Below, piece after piece: positions 1-16,400 of a stretch of DNA of 64,000 bases. The notes beneath the pieces were generated by a model. The model ran no database searches. It was given only the letters and a program-made list of their open reading frames with translations, and was not told where the DNA came from. The stretch lies in NCBI GenBank assembly GCA_029204225.1, contig CM055102.1, forward strand, positions 28,014,969 to 28,078,968. Reading direction: 5' to 3'. How positions within the stretch are numbered: position 1 is the stretch's first letter; the number at the start of each line of letters is the position of its first letter. Origin of the DNA: Diphasiastrum complanatum. Taxonomy: Eukaryota > Streptophyta > Lycopodiopsida > Lycopodiales > Lycopodiaceae. The position numbers were made by a program, and so were the translations under genes.

Positions 1-1022
1 CCATGAGGAAGAAAAAGTAAGCGAGAAAAGAAATGTGCTAAACAATTGGACGAACTGAAGGAGAGGACATAAGTCGTCACAACAGGCACGCCAATGAAAA
101 AACACAATAGAACTCGCGATGTAAGATGAACGGAAAGGACAACTAAGTAAGAAATACCTCGTAACCGCAACCGGAAGTGAGCTGAAAAATAGCGGCGATA
201 TGTCGAGGTACCGGGCAGCCTCCAAAAAAGATGCTAAGGGCCCGACAACGTGGAGTAAACGGTGGGTAAAAGTATGGGAAACAATAATGGACTATGGGTC
301 TGGAAAGGGAGCAGCCAAGGAAAGGAAGTGATAATAAAAAGGAGGTATGGGCAGCGAGGAAACAAGGCTGAAAAATCAGAGATCGCCCTTCAAGGGTAAA
401 AAAAAGTTTGCGATAAAGACAGGGAGCAATCCCGATGCGTGATGAAGTTGGGTGGGAGTGGCTTTCTAAGCATCTAGGCGTGTTTGTATTGTCCGGGGTA
501 GGGTTGCGAACACAGACAGCAGTGTAGGAGGGTGAGCTGAAATTGAGGCGGATGTAGGGCGCCAGCTATGGTGGAGTGTGGGCGTCCAAGAGAGGTAGTA
601 AACGGCAAAAAAAAATTGGATAAAAAAGATGGGTTGGTAGGGCGCTAGGAGTGTCTGATGGAAGGTGGCGAATAGGGGCAGCAAAAAGCGGAAATTTTCA
701 GCAAAGGAAGGAGCAGTAGGGCGCTGGTCAGCAAGCATGAGGGCGCCCAATAGGGCAGCAAATAGGAGGCAGTAGGGTGCCCAAAATAGGGGAGAAAAAA
801 GGCTGAAAATGCAGCAGTAGGCAGCCAGCAAGAGGGCGCTAGAAATGGGCAGCAAGTGGGCGCCTGTCCTCCTCCGATCCGTCGTGAAAATCTGCAAGAC
901 AAGTGTGGAGAAATGCTGAAGATCCGGCTGAAAAATGGTGAAGATCCAAGCTGAAGATGGGCGCCCTCCTGTGAGAGAAAAATCTGCTGAATGGAGATGC
1001 TCAGGAAAGTGCTCTGATACCA
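1..1022 (-). mobile_element. Leader/interior of a minus-strand LTR element running off the window
   Basis: On the minus strand this stretch starts directly after an LTR and its primer binding site and leaves the window at position 1. No gag, protease or polymerase motif is visible. The minus-strand open frames (466-1023 and 645-1040) are low-complexity and look like chance frames through a GC-rich leader. The leader carries about eight copies of a GGGCGC(C/T)-type motif between 545 and 965. It could be a long 5-prime untranslated leader or part of a non-autonomous element; the rest lies outside the window. Confidence 0.55.
1011..1022 (-). promoter_or_regulatory. Primer binding site (initiator Met-tRNA type)
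   Basis: Read on the minus strand this is TGGTATCAGAGC, the usual plant LTR-retrotransposon primer site complementary to the 3-prime end of initiator Met-tRNA. It abuts the LTR end at 1023 with no gap, which fixes both the LTR boundary and the orientation. Confidence 0.85.
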
Positions 1023-1473
1023 AGTTATGAACGTAGCCACGGCTGATCTAGATTTAGTCTATGAAAGCATCACATAAGCAAGACTTAACCCTAGAAAGCA
1101 GGAGAGAGAAAGCTTAAAGAGACTAAAGAAGGAGATCATATCATAAGCCAAGTAACAAATGACACAGAATCCCTACTTATAGCCAAGAGGAAGCCCTAAA
1201 AGGAAGCTTCCAGTGGCTAGGGCCAAACTGAGAGGGAAAATAGTGCGCCCTCCAAGAAGGCCCCCACTCTTAGTAATATGACCAAATAACCAATATAGTG
1301 AATCATAGGGCACAAGGCCAATAATATGGTCTAAATGTCAATAATAGGGCCCAAGGCCAACCATACAGTCTAAATGTCAAATAATGAATAAAAAAGGGCC
1401 CCAAGCCTGCCTATGCATAAAGTAAAGTAAATGTAAATGGACATGACGAATGTAATGAGCCGAGTCCATAACT
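1023..1473 (-). repeat. 5-prime LTR with non-canonical ends
   Basis: This 451-bp LTR begins AGTTATG and ends CATAACT on the minus strand, a perfect 7-bp terminal inverted repeat but not the usual TG...CA. A second copy lies in the opposite orientation at 62331-62782 and differs at only about ten positions by eye. Alignment of the two copies, together with the adjacent primer site, sets the ends. The family (copia or gypsy) cannot be told from what is in the window. The near identity suggests recent activity. Confidence 0.75.
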
Positions 1474-2355
1474 GGGGTGGTGCCTCAAAGTCACTCACTG
1501 AATGCGGGTAGTGGATTTCATGAAACCATGGGCACTGATCAACCCTTGCATGGCAGCCATGTGTACCTAGCCCAGAATAGTAAATAGACTCAAGAGGAGG
1601 GCGCCTACGGTTGGGTGGATCATTCTACACACTGACCTATCAAAGTTTGGAGAGCCTCCTAGAGATTGGAGAGTGCCATTTGGTATCTGAGCCTAGTTCT
1701 AGAGAGAGAATGCCCTCTTTTAGAGAGAGAAAGTGGAGAAATCTCTGATTTTTGCGGGATTCTTGAAGGATTTGAGGGGAAAAGTGGGAGAGACAGCACA
1801 TAGGAGCAGTAGGAGCTCCAGCGCCTAGTTGCAGCCAGTTTTCAGAGTTAGAAATCATCATTTTAAGCTTCCCATAGATGATTCCAACCAACGATGGACT
1901 GTAGAGGGGGGGCAGCGCTCAAAAAACAACCTGTCACAGGGGCCAGAGCACCCTTTTGAGGCCCATCGCACTTTTTTTCTCTCTCTCAGATTATTCAGGT
2001 CTGTCAGCACATTAGATCAGTGTGAAAAAAGTACAATTTTTGCCAAAAATCCAGCTCAGCCGTCTCCTACAGACCTGCATAGGCCCAACGCCCTCTAAGA
2101 AGTGGTTTTTCGGTGTTTTTTTAGGCACTTGCCAGCACAGTTTTCACAGGCAGGTCCATCGCTCAGGCAGGATCTCGGCGAAAATTCAGTACAAAAACAA
2201 AGGCCCAATCATTCCCTGCTGCAGCCTCAGCACATCTCGAAGAGGGCAATTCTGACGCTTCTGCTATGGCCTTGTTTGAGGGATTCCCAAGGCAGACTTT
2301 GGGTTTTTTTGTTGCAGATCCGGCGCACCTTTTTTAAGGGCCATCGCACGTGTTT

Positions 2356-2397
<42 letters not shown>

Positions 2398-2889
2398 CTC
2401 AGAGTACCTGCTAATTGCAGACACCAACCCACATCCAGCATGAGGATTTGTTGCAGGGGGAAAGGCCATCTGTACAGGGCCCTCTTATTACCTCGATGCA
2501 AATAAAAAAAATGGACTTGCAATATTTGTGGTTGTGTTATTTGGTAAATGTGAATGATGATTCCAGTTCTTATGGTTTACCAATAATCCACATGTTAATA
2601 ATTCAGAAGCAACTTCATCTTATTTAACTTCTTATGTTAATTATGCTTTAGCTCAGCAGCTCAGATCTAATCCAACAAGTCAATTGGAAAAGTCCATTCG
2701 AGCTAAGTTTAAACATTTGTGGATTGATCGCATGCCAGTAGAGTTGCCGCCTAGATGAACATGGAACATCGTATTGAGCTCGTTCCAAGGGCAAGCTCGT
2801 ATGTCGTCCTCCTTATAGGATGAGCCTGAAAGAGGAAGAGGAAGTATGGAAGATAATACCTAAAGTTGGGGTATATCCATCCTAGTTAT
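1474..2889. other. Non-coding stretch, probably decayed repeat DNA
   Basis: No gene is recognised. A phrase of the form GGGCCATCGCAC followed by a CT-rich run occurs near 1960-1985 and again near 2338-2393, suggesting an old duplication about 0.38 kb apart. Open frames here are short and resemble nothing known. Confidence 0.4.
2358..2393. repeat. (CT)18 microsatellite
   Basis: An uninterrupted run of CT dinucleotides, 36 bp long. Short tandem repeat; no function inferred. Confidence 0.95.
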
Positions 2890-3300
2890 TCACCTTTCGC
2901 CTCCCCCATTCTGTTGTTTAATAAAAAGGATGGTAGTTTCCAATTGTGTGTGGATTACAGGTGATTGAATAAAATCATTGGAAAGCACAAATATCCGATG
3001 CCCATGAGTGATGATCTACTAGATGCATTGCAGGGAGAAACCATTTTCAGTAAGATAGATATCAGTGGGCACCATCATATACGGATTCGTGAGGAAGATA
3101 TCCAGAAGATGGCCTTCCGAACCCATTTTGGACATTATGAGTTCTTGGTTATGATCTCTGGGTTAACCAATCCTGCATGACTATATGGGCAAGTTTGTTG
3201 TCAATTTTATTGACGACATACTAGTGTACAGTAAGTCGATAGTGGAGCATGAGGGTCATCTCCAGACCGTCTTTGGCAAGCTACAAGAGACTGTGATTGA
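2890..3300 (+). mobile_element. Ty3/gypsy reverse transcriptase fragment
   Basis: The translation shows typical gypsy RT blocks, including [31 protein letters not shown] and FIDDILVYSKS. Only part of the RT domain is present; it is old and broken, with a handful of breaks. No LTRs, primer site or integrase accompany it. Confidence 0.75.
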
Positions 3301-3309
3301 GTTCATAAC

Positions 3310-3585
3310 AGGTTTTGGTGAGGGAGAGTGTATTTAACTCACCTATCCTACTAAGGGCATTCGCTACCTGATTAGTAGAACCCTTCAAATAATGGACCTC
3401 AAAATCAAACGAGTTGCAAGAGTTAACACACCTAGCCTTCCGACCACGTAGATGAAATGCTTACATAGACATTGAAGTTGCCGACGATCAATACATATTT
3501 TGAGATTACTTCCATAAAGATAACGTCTCCGTGATCTCAAGGCATGGAGCTCAAAGAACTCATATTCCACACTGGTGTACTTCAA
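3310..3585 (-). mobile_element. Ty3/gypsy RNase H fragment
   Basis: On the minus strand a weak but recognisable gypsy RNase H block is seen (YLYGSNLKICIDRRQLQ, compare YLYGSKFVVYTDHQPLK in the remnant at 18.6-19.0 kb). It lies next to the RT fragment on the other strand, so the two pieces belong to different insertions or to a rearranged one. Old and broken. Confidence 0.55.
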
Positions 3586-6480
3586 TCATGCAACTCAATG
3601 ATTTGTTGAGAACTGACCATGCTTACACCCAATGGGCAGCACCTTGTCGCATCAATTACCCCGTTTTGCTGACCATCCCGACCGTGATCGCATTCGTGCT
3701 GACACTTTCATAGGCAGCACCTTGCACAACAATTGTCCTGATGAATCCCAAATGGCCATCCCCGTGAGACCAGCATAGCTGACTGACCATTTAGGGCTCC
3801 AGTACCACATGTCGCACCAGCGCCTCAAAGGGTGCTAGGACTTGAGCAGTTTTCCCAAGACATGCTTAAGTCTAACATTCATCCAACATGAGTTTGCATA
3901 AAAGCCAACTTGGAAAAGGTAACCACTCTAACCATTCATAGTTAGAAAAATGGAAACCCAACCAACCCAAAAGCTAGCTCGAAATTCATCTCTAAAAGGT
4001 AACAAAGCCAAAGACAAGTCACTCGTGAATATTCCAAGACATAGTACCAACCAAATGGCATAATCGTGGCCCAAGCATTGGTGGTGCAAGCCTTTTGGAA
4101 CCAATGACACAAAAATGTTGAAGTAAGGGTCCTTCCACTTGGACCAGTCTCGGAGGTGAAAATCAAAATGGTAATCATCCCCAAGGATCAATTAAATCTG
4201 GAAGCAATTACATTCATACATGGACTGACTAGTCTCAGGGCCACCAATACAGGCTGGGCGTAGTGGGCTTATGTCGGTAGAGGGAACTGAGACTTGGTGA
4301 CTGGATTCTGAGCTACCCAAGTTTCTATCTGCCGAACTCCTAGAGTTTTGTTGTGATTTTGTGCACCCCCTCTGTCCTGGAATATAGTGTTGTTTGGTAA
4401 AGCACGCTTTTCTAGTTTAGTTTTTATTTTCTGGATTAAGCCTGGCAAGCCAAGGGGCTAGCAGAATCAGTCAAGCTCCCGAACATGGGTCCCATAAGCT
4501 GTCTTGGCAAGCAAAATCAGCTGAGTTGTTGGACATGGGTCCCAAGAGCTGTCTAGGCCTCGACTCGAGCTCCAAAGCTAGCTCATACATTGTGATCAGT
4601 TGGCTGGCTCACCACAGGTCGAAGGCCCAATCCTTGAGTTCCTGAACTTGCTCTGGGACCTTGGTATTGTCACCCACCCGAGTCTTTCGGGGCATGCTTG
4701 TTCCACCTGAGTCAACTTTACAACAATTACGCCATTTATACTACTCAAGATGCCCCTAAAGAACCTCTTGAAATAAATTGATTAAGGCTTAGGGATGACA
4801 TTGACCATGATGCACATGGACACACTAGTCTTACATGCCGATATCTACATCGACCTCAACAACAAAACCTTGTTTATTTTGCAAGTAGATGTTATGTTTT
4901 GTACTTGTGTACTTGTGTGGTTGTGTGAAACAAACCAATCAGTAAAGAGGCTCTTGAAAAGAGTAATGTATTCTGTTTACCTCAATCATAATGAGAACTT
5001 TTGTAGCATTTTGTCATGATTTAGTCCTCAAGAAACTGTCAAGTCAAGGCCCAAAGTCAATAATTGATTGCGCTCATTAGTGAAATCAAAATACAAGTCA
5101 AGCTGTTGTTGAAATTGAGGTTCCAGGGTAAAACTTCTTTCTCTAGCTCGATCTGATATTTGCCAGTCCAGACTGATAATTCATGTTTGTGGCACTGAGA
5201 AGTATTATGCTATGAGTCATTCTTGAGACTTGTTACGAGGTAACAAACTATCAGTAAAGGCCCATTCCATGGGGCATAGTTCCTCGCCAATTGAAATCAA
5301 TTCAGATTTTTTCTCCACAATGAAGTGAGTATGAATTTAGAAGTTTCAAAAATAAGATAATTTTTGAATAAAACTATGATATTTTGAAACAAAAAAGTAA
5401 GTATAAAAAAAGGTCTTTTTGATTCTTGATTTGAATCTCAAATCGTTTCCAAAACCTTCAAAAGGAAATTCTTTGCTTCCTTGCCACGAGGTACATAGGT
5501 TAGAACGACTAGGGTTTCTTAAAGTGCTCCTTTCATAGGTGGTGTGATTATCAGTGTATGATGTTCCATTCCATAGGACACCAAATCATTCCTCCTTTAG
5601 TCTCTTAAGCCAAAGTTAATCAGTGCATACTTGTTATTCCAGTCTTCACTCGAAGTCAAGTAAAGCTTCAGACGCTTGGGAAGTTTTTCCCATGAAGCCT
5701 CTTCTTCTATTGCCTTTGCAATCATCTGCTCTTCCACATTTGCATCCAATCTCTGCATTTTCCTTCCTTGTTGATCTTATATGTATCTACTCACTGATCA
5801 TAACCCCAACTTCCAATTGGGCTTCAGCTTATAAGTTTGCTGCTGCAGAAAATAGCAAGATTCGCGATCAACAGACAAGAGAAACCGAACATTTGGCTGT
5901 GAAATCTGACATGGGCTGTCGTTCCACCTGCTCGCCCTGCTGAGGCTGCGCTACAGGGTTGCAACCATGCGGTTGTCACATTACGATGTGAGGTTGCCCA
6001 TCCCGTGTATCCCATGGAGCTTAATGGCACCATACATTTCATGCCCCAACCGCTTGGATCTTTGTCATGTGGCATATTTGCCACTTGGACTCTTTTCAAT
6101 GGTTAATCATGAAAACTTGTTTATGACATAATCCACCCATGGGGAGCCTTAAATCATATCATGCCATTAAGATACGAGGATCTGTGATAACTTAAGTAAT
6201 TGCGTTAAATTGCAGGGGCAGCCAAATTCAAACTTTATTAAAAAAAAATTTGAATATGGTCGCAAGTATTACTACTATTAACAGCAAGGGTATCCGCTGT
6301 AAAAATGATAATACTAGGAGTACATAACTTGAGACTCCAAGGAGTCACCTTGGAATTGTCAAGGAGGCATACATAGCGTCAAGTGCAATTGGGTTGCCAC
6401 TCATTTTATGCCTTGGCAAAAGCAAATGGAGGGCAAAGGACCACCCCTCTAATTGATTCTCCTTGGTAAGTATAACTAAA
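3586..6480. other. AT-rich spacer without recognised gene
   Basis: No convincing coding region. The longest frame (5623-5943, 106 codons) has a long serine/leucine-rich start and no family resemblance. A weak direct repeat (next entry) is the only structure seen. Confidence 0.4.
4444..4560 (+). repeat. Imperfect tandem duplication, about 55-62 bp, two copies
   Basis: Two adjacent units start GGCAAGC, contain the shared phrase GACATGGGTCCCA (first copy GAACATGGGTCCCA) and end in GCTGTCT. They are diverged and of unequal length, so the duplication is not recent. Confidence 0.6.
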
Positions 6481-6584
6481 ATTTTGCAAACCTTATTGGA
6501 TTGCTAAAATTGGTACAACCTAATTGGCCTACTAAAATTTGTGCAACCTTATTGGCCTGCTAAATTTGTGCAACCTTTAAGGCC
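6481..6584 (+). repeat. 28-bp tandem repeat, 3.7 copies
   Basis: Units begin at 6481, 6509, 6537 and 6565. Each carries a core like TTGTGCAACCTTATTGGCC followed by TGCTAAA. The copies are diverged by several bases. Noncoding. Confidence 0.8.
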
Positions 6585-10757
<4,173 letters not shown>

Positions 10758-11273
10758 AAGAATAACTGATCAAATTATTCTCCTTTTAGAGCATTCTTCA
10801 TTAGCTAGATAATCATCTCATTGCCAACGTTAGTGCATTTTCTTAATTTTTCACTAACTTTGTTGATTTTGGGACTTTTTTCTATTTGACGTTGCCAAGC
10901 CATAGCACATCTTTTATTTTTGACATAGCCTTCTTCTTTTTTCATCCTATAAAACTTTGTCTTGTCACTTTTAGAAGCATATTGAGATTATGCCTCATGG
11001 TTTTCTATTGAGATTTTCTTGAACTCAATCAATTGCAAGTTTTCAAAGTGCCAGTTTAAATGACAATTCATTTATGCCCAAAAAACAAAATTATCATATT
11101 CGAAATCATGGTTCTTGCAAAAGATCGTTGAAAGTGGATTGACAACAAGAAATCATAGACAAAGTGAAATTTTATTGATGTTTTTTATGTACAAATAAGA
11201 ATTTATTTAACTTTTTAAAGTCCACACACAGAGGAGTGCCTCCGTCTTTTTTATCAACTAAAATAAATATGGT
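10758..11273 (-). mobile_element. Presumed interior next to the LTR at 11289-11738; no coding seen
   Basis: On the minus strand this follows the LTR and primer site and should be the interior of that element, but no gag or pol motif is visible. Either the interior is non-coding here or it was lost soon after the primer site. Confidence 0.35.
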
Positions 11274-11286
11274 GGTTCTGATACCA
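11274..11286 (-). promoter_or_regulatory. Primer binding site
   Basis: Reads TGGTATCAGAACC on the minus strand, two bases from the LTR end at 11289. It marks the LTR as a 5-prime LTR of a minus-strand element rather than a solo LTR. Confidence 0.75.
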
Positions 11287-11288
11287 AA

Positions 11289-11738
11289 TGTTACAACCTC
11301 TTCCTGTCGTAGACCGCCAAGTGTCGGTTATCCACTAGGAATCGAACGTCACACAATCCACCTTGCCATAGGATCCAATCCAGATCCACCCTCCGTGCCC
11401 TGGCACGTGACCTGTAACAAGCGAGATCCTACCTCCAACCTGGATAGCGTTCCATACCACTGCCAGAGCCATTAGCCATCTCTCACCTCAAGCCAGCTCT
11501 CATATTGGTTGTGCTCAAGTGCTCACCATCCACCATCTCCTAGGTAGATAGAATGAATGACAAAGTGAGTCCTCCTCTCCTTGTATACCTCCAAAGTAGG
11601 AGTCTCCAAGCCTAGCACGCATCCTAAATCACAACACATGGCGACCATGCAGGTCCACAAGTCACTGGTCAAGTCAACGGGCCCAGTTCAATTTCAATTT
11701 GGGTCTGGTGGGTCTGGGACCCAAGGGAGTCCCTAACA
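11289..11738 (-). repeat. LTR of the TGTTAGGGAC family (gypsy type)
   Basis: This 450-bp LTR begins TGTTAGGGAC and ends TGTAACA on the minus strand. It is homologous along its whole length to the 3-prime LTR at 43171-43622, which follows a chromovirus-type gypsy interior; by eye the two are roughly 80% identical. They are separate, fairly old insertions of one family. Confidence 0.8.
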
Positions 11739-11785
11739 GAAGGCGCCCTGGCTAAACCTTGGCAACAAACTACAGTCACCTTATA

Positions 11786-12000
11786 AGGGAAGTTCCTTAG
11801 ATCCTGCTTACAAATCACAAGCACAATGATAACACACTATGGAGAAACAAGCCAACCAAATAGAAGCATCCAATCAAACTCTAGAAGCCTCACCCCCAAG
11901 CCAAGGAACAAGAAGCATGAATATAGAGTGAGAGCCTGGCAATGAATCCAAAACCATGATGAGGAGTAGGGCGAGTTTGGACCCAATATATAGAGCCAAA
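11786..12000 (-). repeat. Old gypsy LTR, distal part, split by the copia insertion
   Basis: The reverse complement of 11786-12000 plus 18223-18363 is collinear with 56668-57017, the LTR-like region ahead of a gypsy gag at 57.8 kb. The copia element at 12001-18222 interrupts it. A TATATATT-like box near the break suggests this is the promoter part of that LTR. Confidence 0.7.
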
Positions 12001-12735
12001 TGTGAATAATTGAAAAAGATTATCTATGTTAGATATAGGGGTCTTATGTTTTTTACATCAAGCATCTAGGTGTAGGATGTTGATAGGAATAAATTTGGCA
12101 TAGATGGCAAATTATGCATTTCCACTTGTAATGCCACTATTGAGCCAAAATAGAGTAAGAGGCTAAACACTTGCTAATTAGAGTGTAGACAAGTGTAAAG
12201 TTTTTGTTTGATGAATTCCAAGAGGTCCAATAGGATATAGAGGTGGAACCTTGTGAGGTCCAATAGGAAATTGAGGTGTGCTTGAATATAGTCCAATAGA
12301 ATTAAGAGGTGCATAGATCAATGATCCAATAGGATCAAGAGGTGACAAAATATGGTCCAATCATAGTTAAGCATAGTGGTAGCTCGTGGACCTACTAGTA
12401 TCATTGTACTCCTCATTTTGAAGTCAATTGATTTTGTGATTTCATGGATTTTGTGTTATTGGATTTCTAGCTTTCTCTCTCTACCCGAGAGCTCTTGATG
12501 CATTTTCTCTCTCTACTCGAGGAGAGCAGCTTGTTTTTACTTAGATTATTTTTTGAATACTTCCCACACGTGTGAGTGAGAGTTGGAAGTGATTGAATGC
12601 ATGTAGTAGTGTGTTTTTGCCATAGGATTCAAGATTGATCTTGAATCTCAATCTAGTCTTGATCTTGGTGCATCTACACACCTTAGGAGATCACAAGTAC
12701 ATGTAGTGGACAGTCCACACGTGTGAAATTCAACA
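12001..12735 (+). repeat. 5-prime LTR of the copia element
   Basis: Starts TGTGAATAATTG and ends TTCAACA, immediately followed by the primer site. It contains CT-rich blocks and several GGTCCAATAG repeats between 12220 and 12360. The short minus-strand frame in this LTR (12178-12360) recurs in the other LTR and is not a gene. Confidence 0.95.
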
Positions 12736-12748
12736 TGGTATCAGAGCC
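12736..12748 (+). promoter_or_regulatory. Primer binding site of the copia element
   Basis: TGGTATCAGAGCC abuts the 5-prime LTR, complementary to initiator Met-tRNA. Confidence 0.92.
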
Positions 12749-13438
12749 TACCTAAGGTTACCATGCATTTTGATCCATCTAAGTGAAAAAAATTTCATCA
12801 ATCTTGAGCTAGAAGTTGTCAAGGCCCATTTTCCTAGCTATCTTGTTCAATGTTGGATCAAAAGAGATCAAAAGAGCATTGATTGGGTCTGACCTGGTAC
12901 TATACGGAATCAGGTGCTCAGACACGTGTGAGGAACATCCAATTTCAGTTTGGAAGTTCTCTCTCATGTTTGATCCATTTATCTTGCTTGATAGCTTGTT
13001 TTGAAGCTATTTTTGTCTAGTTTCTGTTGCAATCAGTTTCATTCCATTTGGTTGAGCCAATCAAAAGTTATAAGCTTTTGAAGAGGGTTAGGTAGGGCAC
13101 CTAGACCTGGGTGGACACATTTGGTTTGGTCAAGAGATTGCTTGGTTGATCCAAAATCACAGTTGTATGCTTGCCAATCTCATCTATATGTGATCTAGGC
13201 ACTGTTTTGAGATCTTAGCCATTTTGTTTCATGCAATATCATTGTATTTGAGTCAAATTTGGTTTCTTAGTGTATTTCACACGTGATAAGAGTGTTAGAT
13301 CCTAACTTTGCCTATACTCCATCATTTGATGTGAAATAGATCTTGTTTTAGAGAGATTTGAGTAGCTAGTGAGAATCAATTCACAAATTGTTGTAAGATC
13401 TTTCATAGGAGGAGATAGTACTCAATTATTGGATCCTA

Positions 13439-16400
13439 TTGAAAGTGTGTAACAACATTTATTGTTCATCATTTGAGTTTTCTTCACTTCAAATGTCTTC
13501 AATGGGTTCATCCTTGTTGGAACCAAGTGAAAGATTGACCACTTCAAATTATTCAATATGGAAAATGAGGATGGAGTCCATCTTGATCCTTCAAGACGTG
13601 ATGGACATAGTTCTTGGCCTTGAAGAAGAACCACAAGTTCTTCAAGAGGTTCAAAAATACAAAAAGAGAGCTAGGATGGCTCTCCACTACATTAAGATGA
13701 ATGTCTCTAATGAGATATTGAGGGAGATAGGTACTTGCACAACAGCCAAAGAAGCTTGGGATTGTCTCAAGACTATCTATGAGGCTAAGAATACCTCTAG
13801 GCTTCTCACTCTTAGGAATCAAATCTTTCAAAGTATCCAAAAGAGTGATGAGAGTGCATCTAGTTATGTTTTGAGAGTAAAAGATATTCATAGAGAGCTT
13901 GCTTGCATTGGTGATTCCATCAATCAAAATGAGCTAGTTCAAGTCATTCTCAATGGCTTGAGAAGTGAATTTGATAACCTTGTCCAATCCTATGCCATTA
14001 AGGAGGAGCTACCAAGTTTGGAGGCTCTCCAAAGCGTGCTAATTTCAAAAGAATCAAGACAAGAGTACAAGCTCTTGAGGATGGACAAGCTTTCTCTCAC
14101 TCATAATGATGGCAAAGCTCTCTTTGCCAAGGATAAGCACAAAGAGAGGATCAAGAACCAACATCAACAATCCTCAAGCAAGGACAAAGTCAAATCCAAA
14201 GACAAAGATGAGGAGGAAGATGATTCCTCTAATGCTTCATCATCCAAGCTCAAGAAGAAGAAGAAGATCAAGTGCTTTTATTGTGGCAAGAAAGGTCATT
14301 ATGCCACCAATTGCTTCAAAAAGACGAATCAACTCAAGCAAGCCAATATTACCAATGAGAAGGAAGACACTATTGCAAGTGATGGAGAGGGATCTCTTAT
14401 GGTCTCTAGTTTCTCATCTACTCCTTTCAAGAAGGACGGCCTATGGTATATTGATAGTGGAGCCTCTTCAAATATGTGTAGCTCCAAGGACTCTTTCTCT
14501 TCTATTGCACCTTATGATGGAGTGAAGAAATCAATATACACTGCAAATGATTTTGAATGTCCTATTGAAGGCATAGGGAACATTCCCTTGAAGCTTGCAT
14601 CCTCTAAAGTTCTTTCTCTCTCTAGAGTTCTTTATGTACCTAAGCTTACCAAGAATCTTATTAGTGTTGGCCAATTGCTTGATAATGGCCTTGATGTAAA
14701 ATTCAATGTTGATACTTGCACTATAAAGAAGAATGATGAGATACTTGCATTAGGATCTAGATTTGGTGGCATCTATAAACTAGATCCAAATGAGTATGTG
14801 AATGCTTGTAATGTTGCTCTTGTGAACAAGCTCTCTATGGAGGAATTATGGCATAGGAGGTTGGGACATCCCAACTTCCAATCCATGCTCTCTATGATCA
14901 AAGAATCCAAAGCTATTGGCTTGCCAAAGTCATTCTCCAAGAAGATCAAGCCTTGTGAGGCTTGTGCTATTGCTAAATCTCACAAAAAGCCATTTACAAG
15001 ATCTTCTATCAAAAGCAAGCATCCTTTGGAGTTAATCCACTCGGATGTGAATTTCTCATCACCTACAAGCAAGGGAGGAGCCACTTGTTTTGTTACTTTC
15101 ATTGATGATTACACAAGATTCACTTGGATATATCTTCTTGCTTCAAAATCTATGGTGTTTGATCATTTCCTTATTTTCAAAGCTTATGTAGAGAAGCAAT
15201 TCTCATTCAAGATTAAAGCTCTTAGAAGTGATGGAGGTGGTGAATATATCTCCAATAAATTTCAAGATTTTTGTGAGCTTGAAGGCATTAAAAGAGAGTT
15301 TTCTTGTGCCTACTCTCCATCTCAAAATGGAGTGGCCGAGAGAAAGAATAGATCTCTATGTGAATGTGCAAAATCTATGAGAATTGAGGCATCTTTGCCC
15401 AAAGATTTTTGGGGAGAAGCCATTAATTGTGCAAATTATCTTTGCAATAGGCTCCCACATATAGCTCTTGGAGGAAAGTCACCATATGAAATCTTATTTT
15501 TGAAGAAGCCTAAGGTTGATCACCTTAGAGTTTTTGGATGCTTATGCTTTGTCCATATTCCCTTGGAAACAAGGAAGAAGGAAGATCCTAGTGCATGCAA
15601 AGGGATCATGGTTGGATACTCATCCACCAAGAAGGCCTATAGAGTCTTTATACTCTCTACTTCTCAAGTTATTGAAAGTAGAGATGTTGTCTTTCATGAA
15701 GATCAACACTCATCATTTGAAGAGGCCGAGATCAAGAAATCTATGGATGCATCATCAATTATTGATTTTGAAGACAATCATGATGTGATGGGGTCGAGAT
15801 TTGAAGAAGACTCTCCTCGGATTTTTTCACCAAGAAGATCCATGAGAGATAGATCCGAGCCTAAGAGGCTCTCATATGTTGACAAAGGCAAACAAGTGGA
15901 TCTTGATTCCACTAATTATGTTTTTTATGTCTCTCATGAAGAGCCAAAGAATGTACAAGAGGCACTCAATACCAAGGAGTGGTATGATGCCATGAAGCAA
16001 GAGTATGATGCATTGATCACCAACAATACTTGGGAGCTTGTGGATCCTCCATCCAACAAGCATGTAATTGGTTGCAAGTGGGTATTTCGGATCAAGTTCA
16101 ATCATGATGGCACCATCAACAAGCATAAAGCAAGATTATGTGCCAAAGGATTTGCTCAAATCCATGGCCTTGATTATGAGGAGACCTTTGCACCCGTTGC
16201 AAAGATGGTGACAACAAGAATTCTTATTTCTCTTGCTTGTTTTTTCAAGTGGAAGGTGTTCCAATTAGATGTGTCCAATGCTTTTCTAAATGGTTATCTT
16301 AAGGAGGAGATCTATATGGAACAACCTCAAGGATTCATCAAGGATGAGTCCAAAGTGTGCTTGCTCTTCAAAAGTCTTTATGGACTCAAGCAAGCACCAA

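Noticed and set aside
466-1040. 185- and 131-codon minus-strand frames
   Set aside because: They start at the LTR primer region and run through a low-complexity leader with GGGCGC repeats; no gag-like motif.
5623-5943. 106-codon plus-strand frame
   Set aside because: No family resemblance, no intron or promoter evidence, composition like AT-rich spacer.
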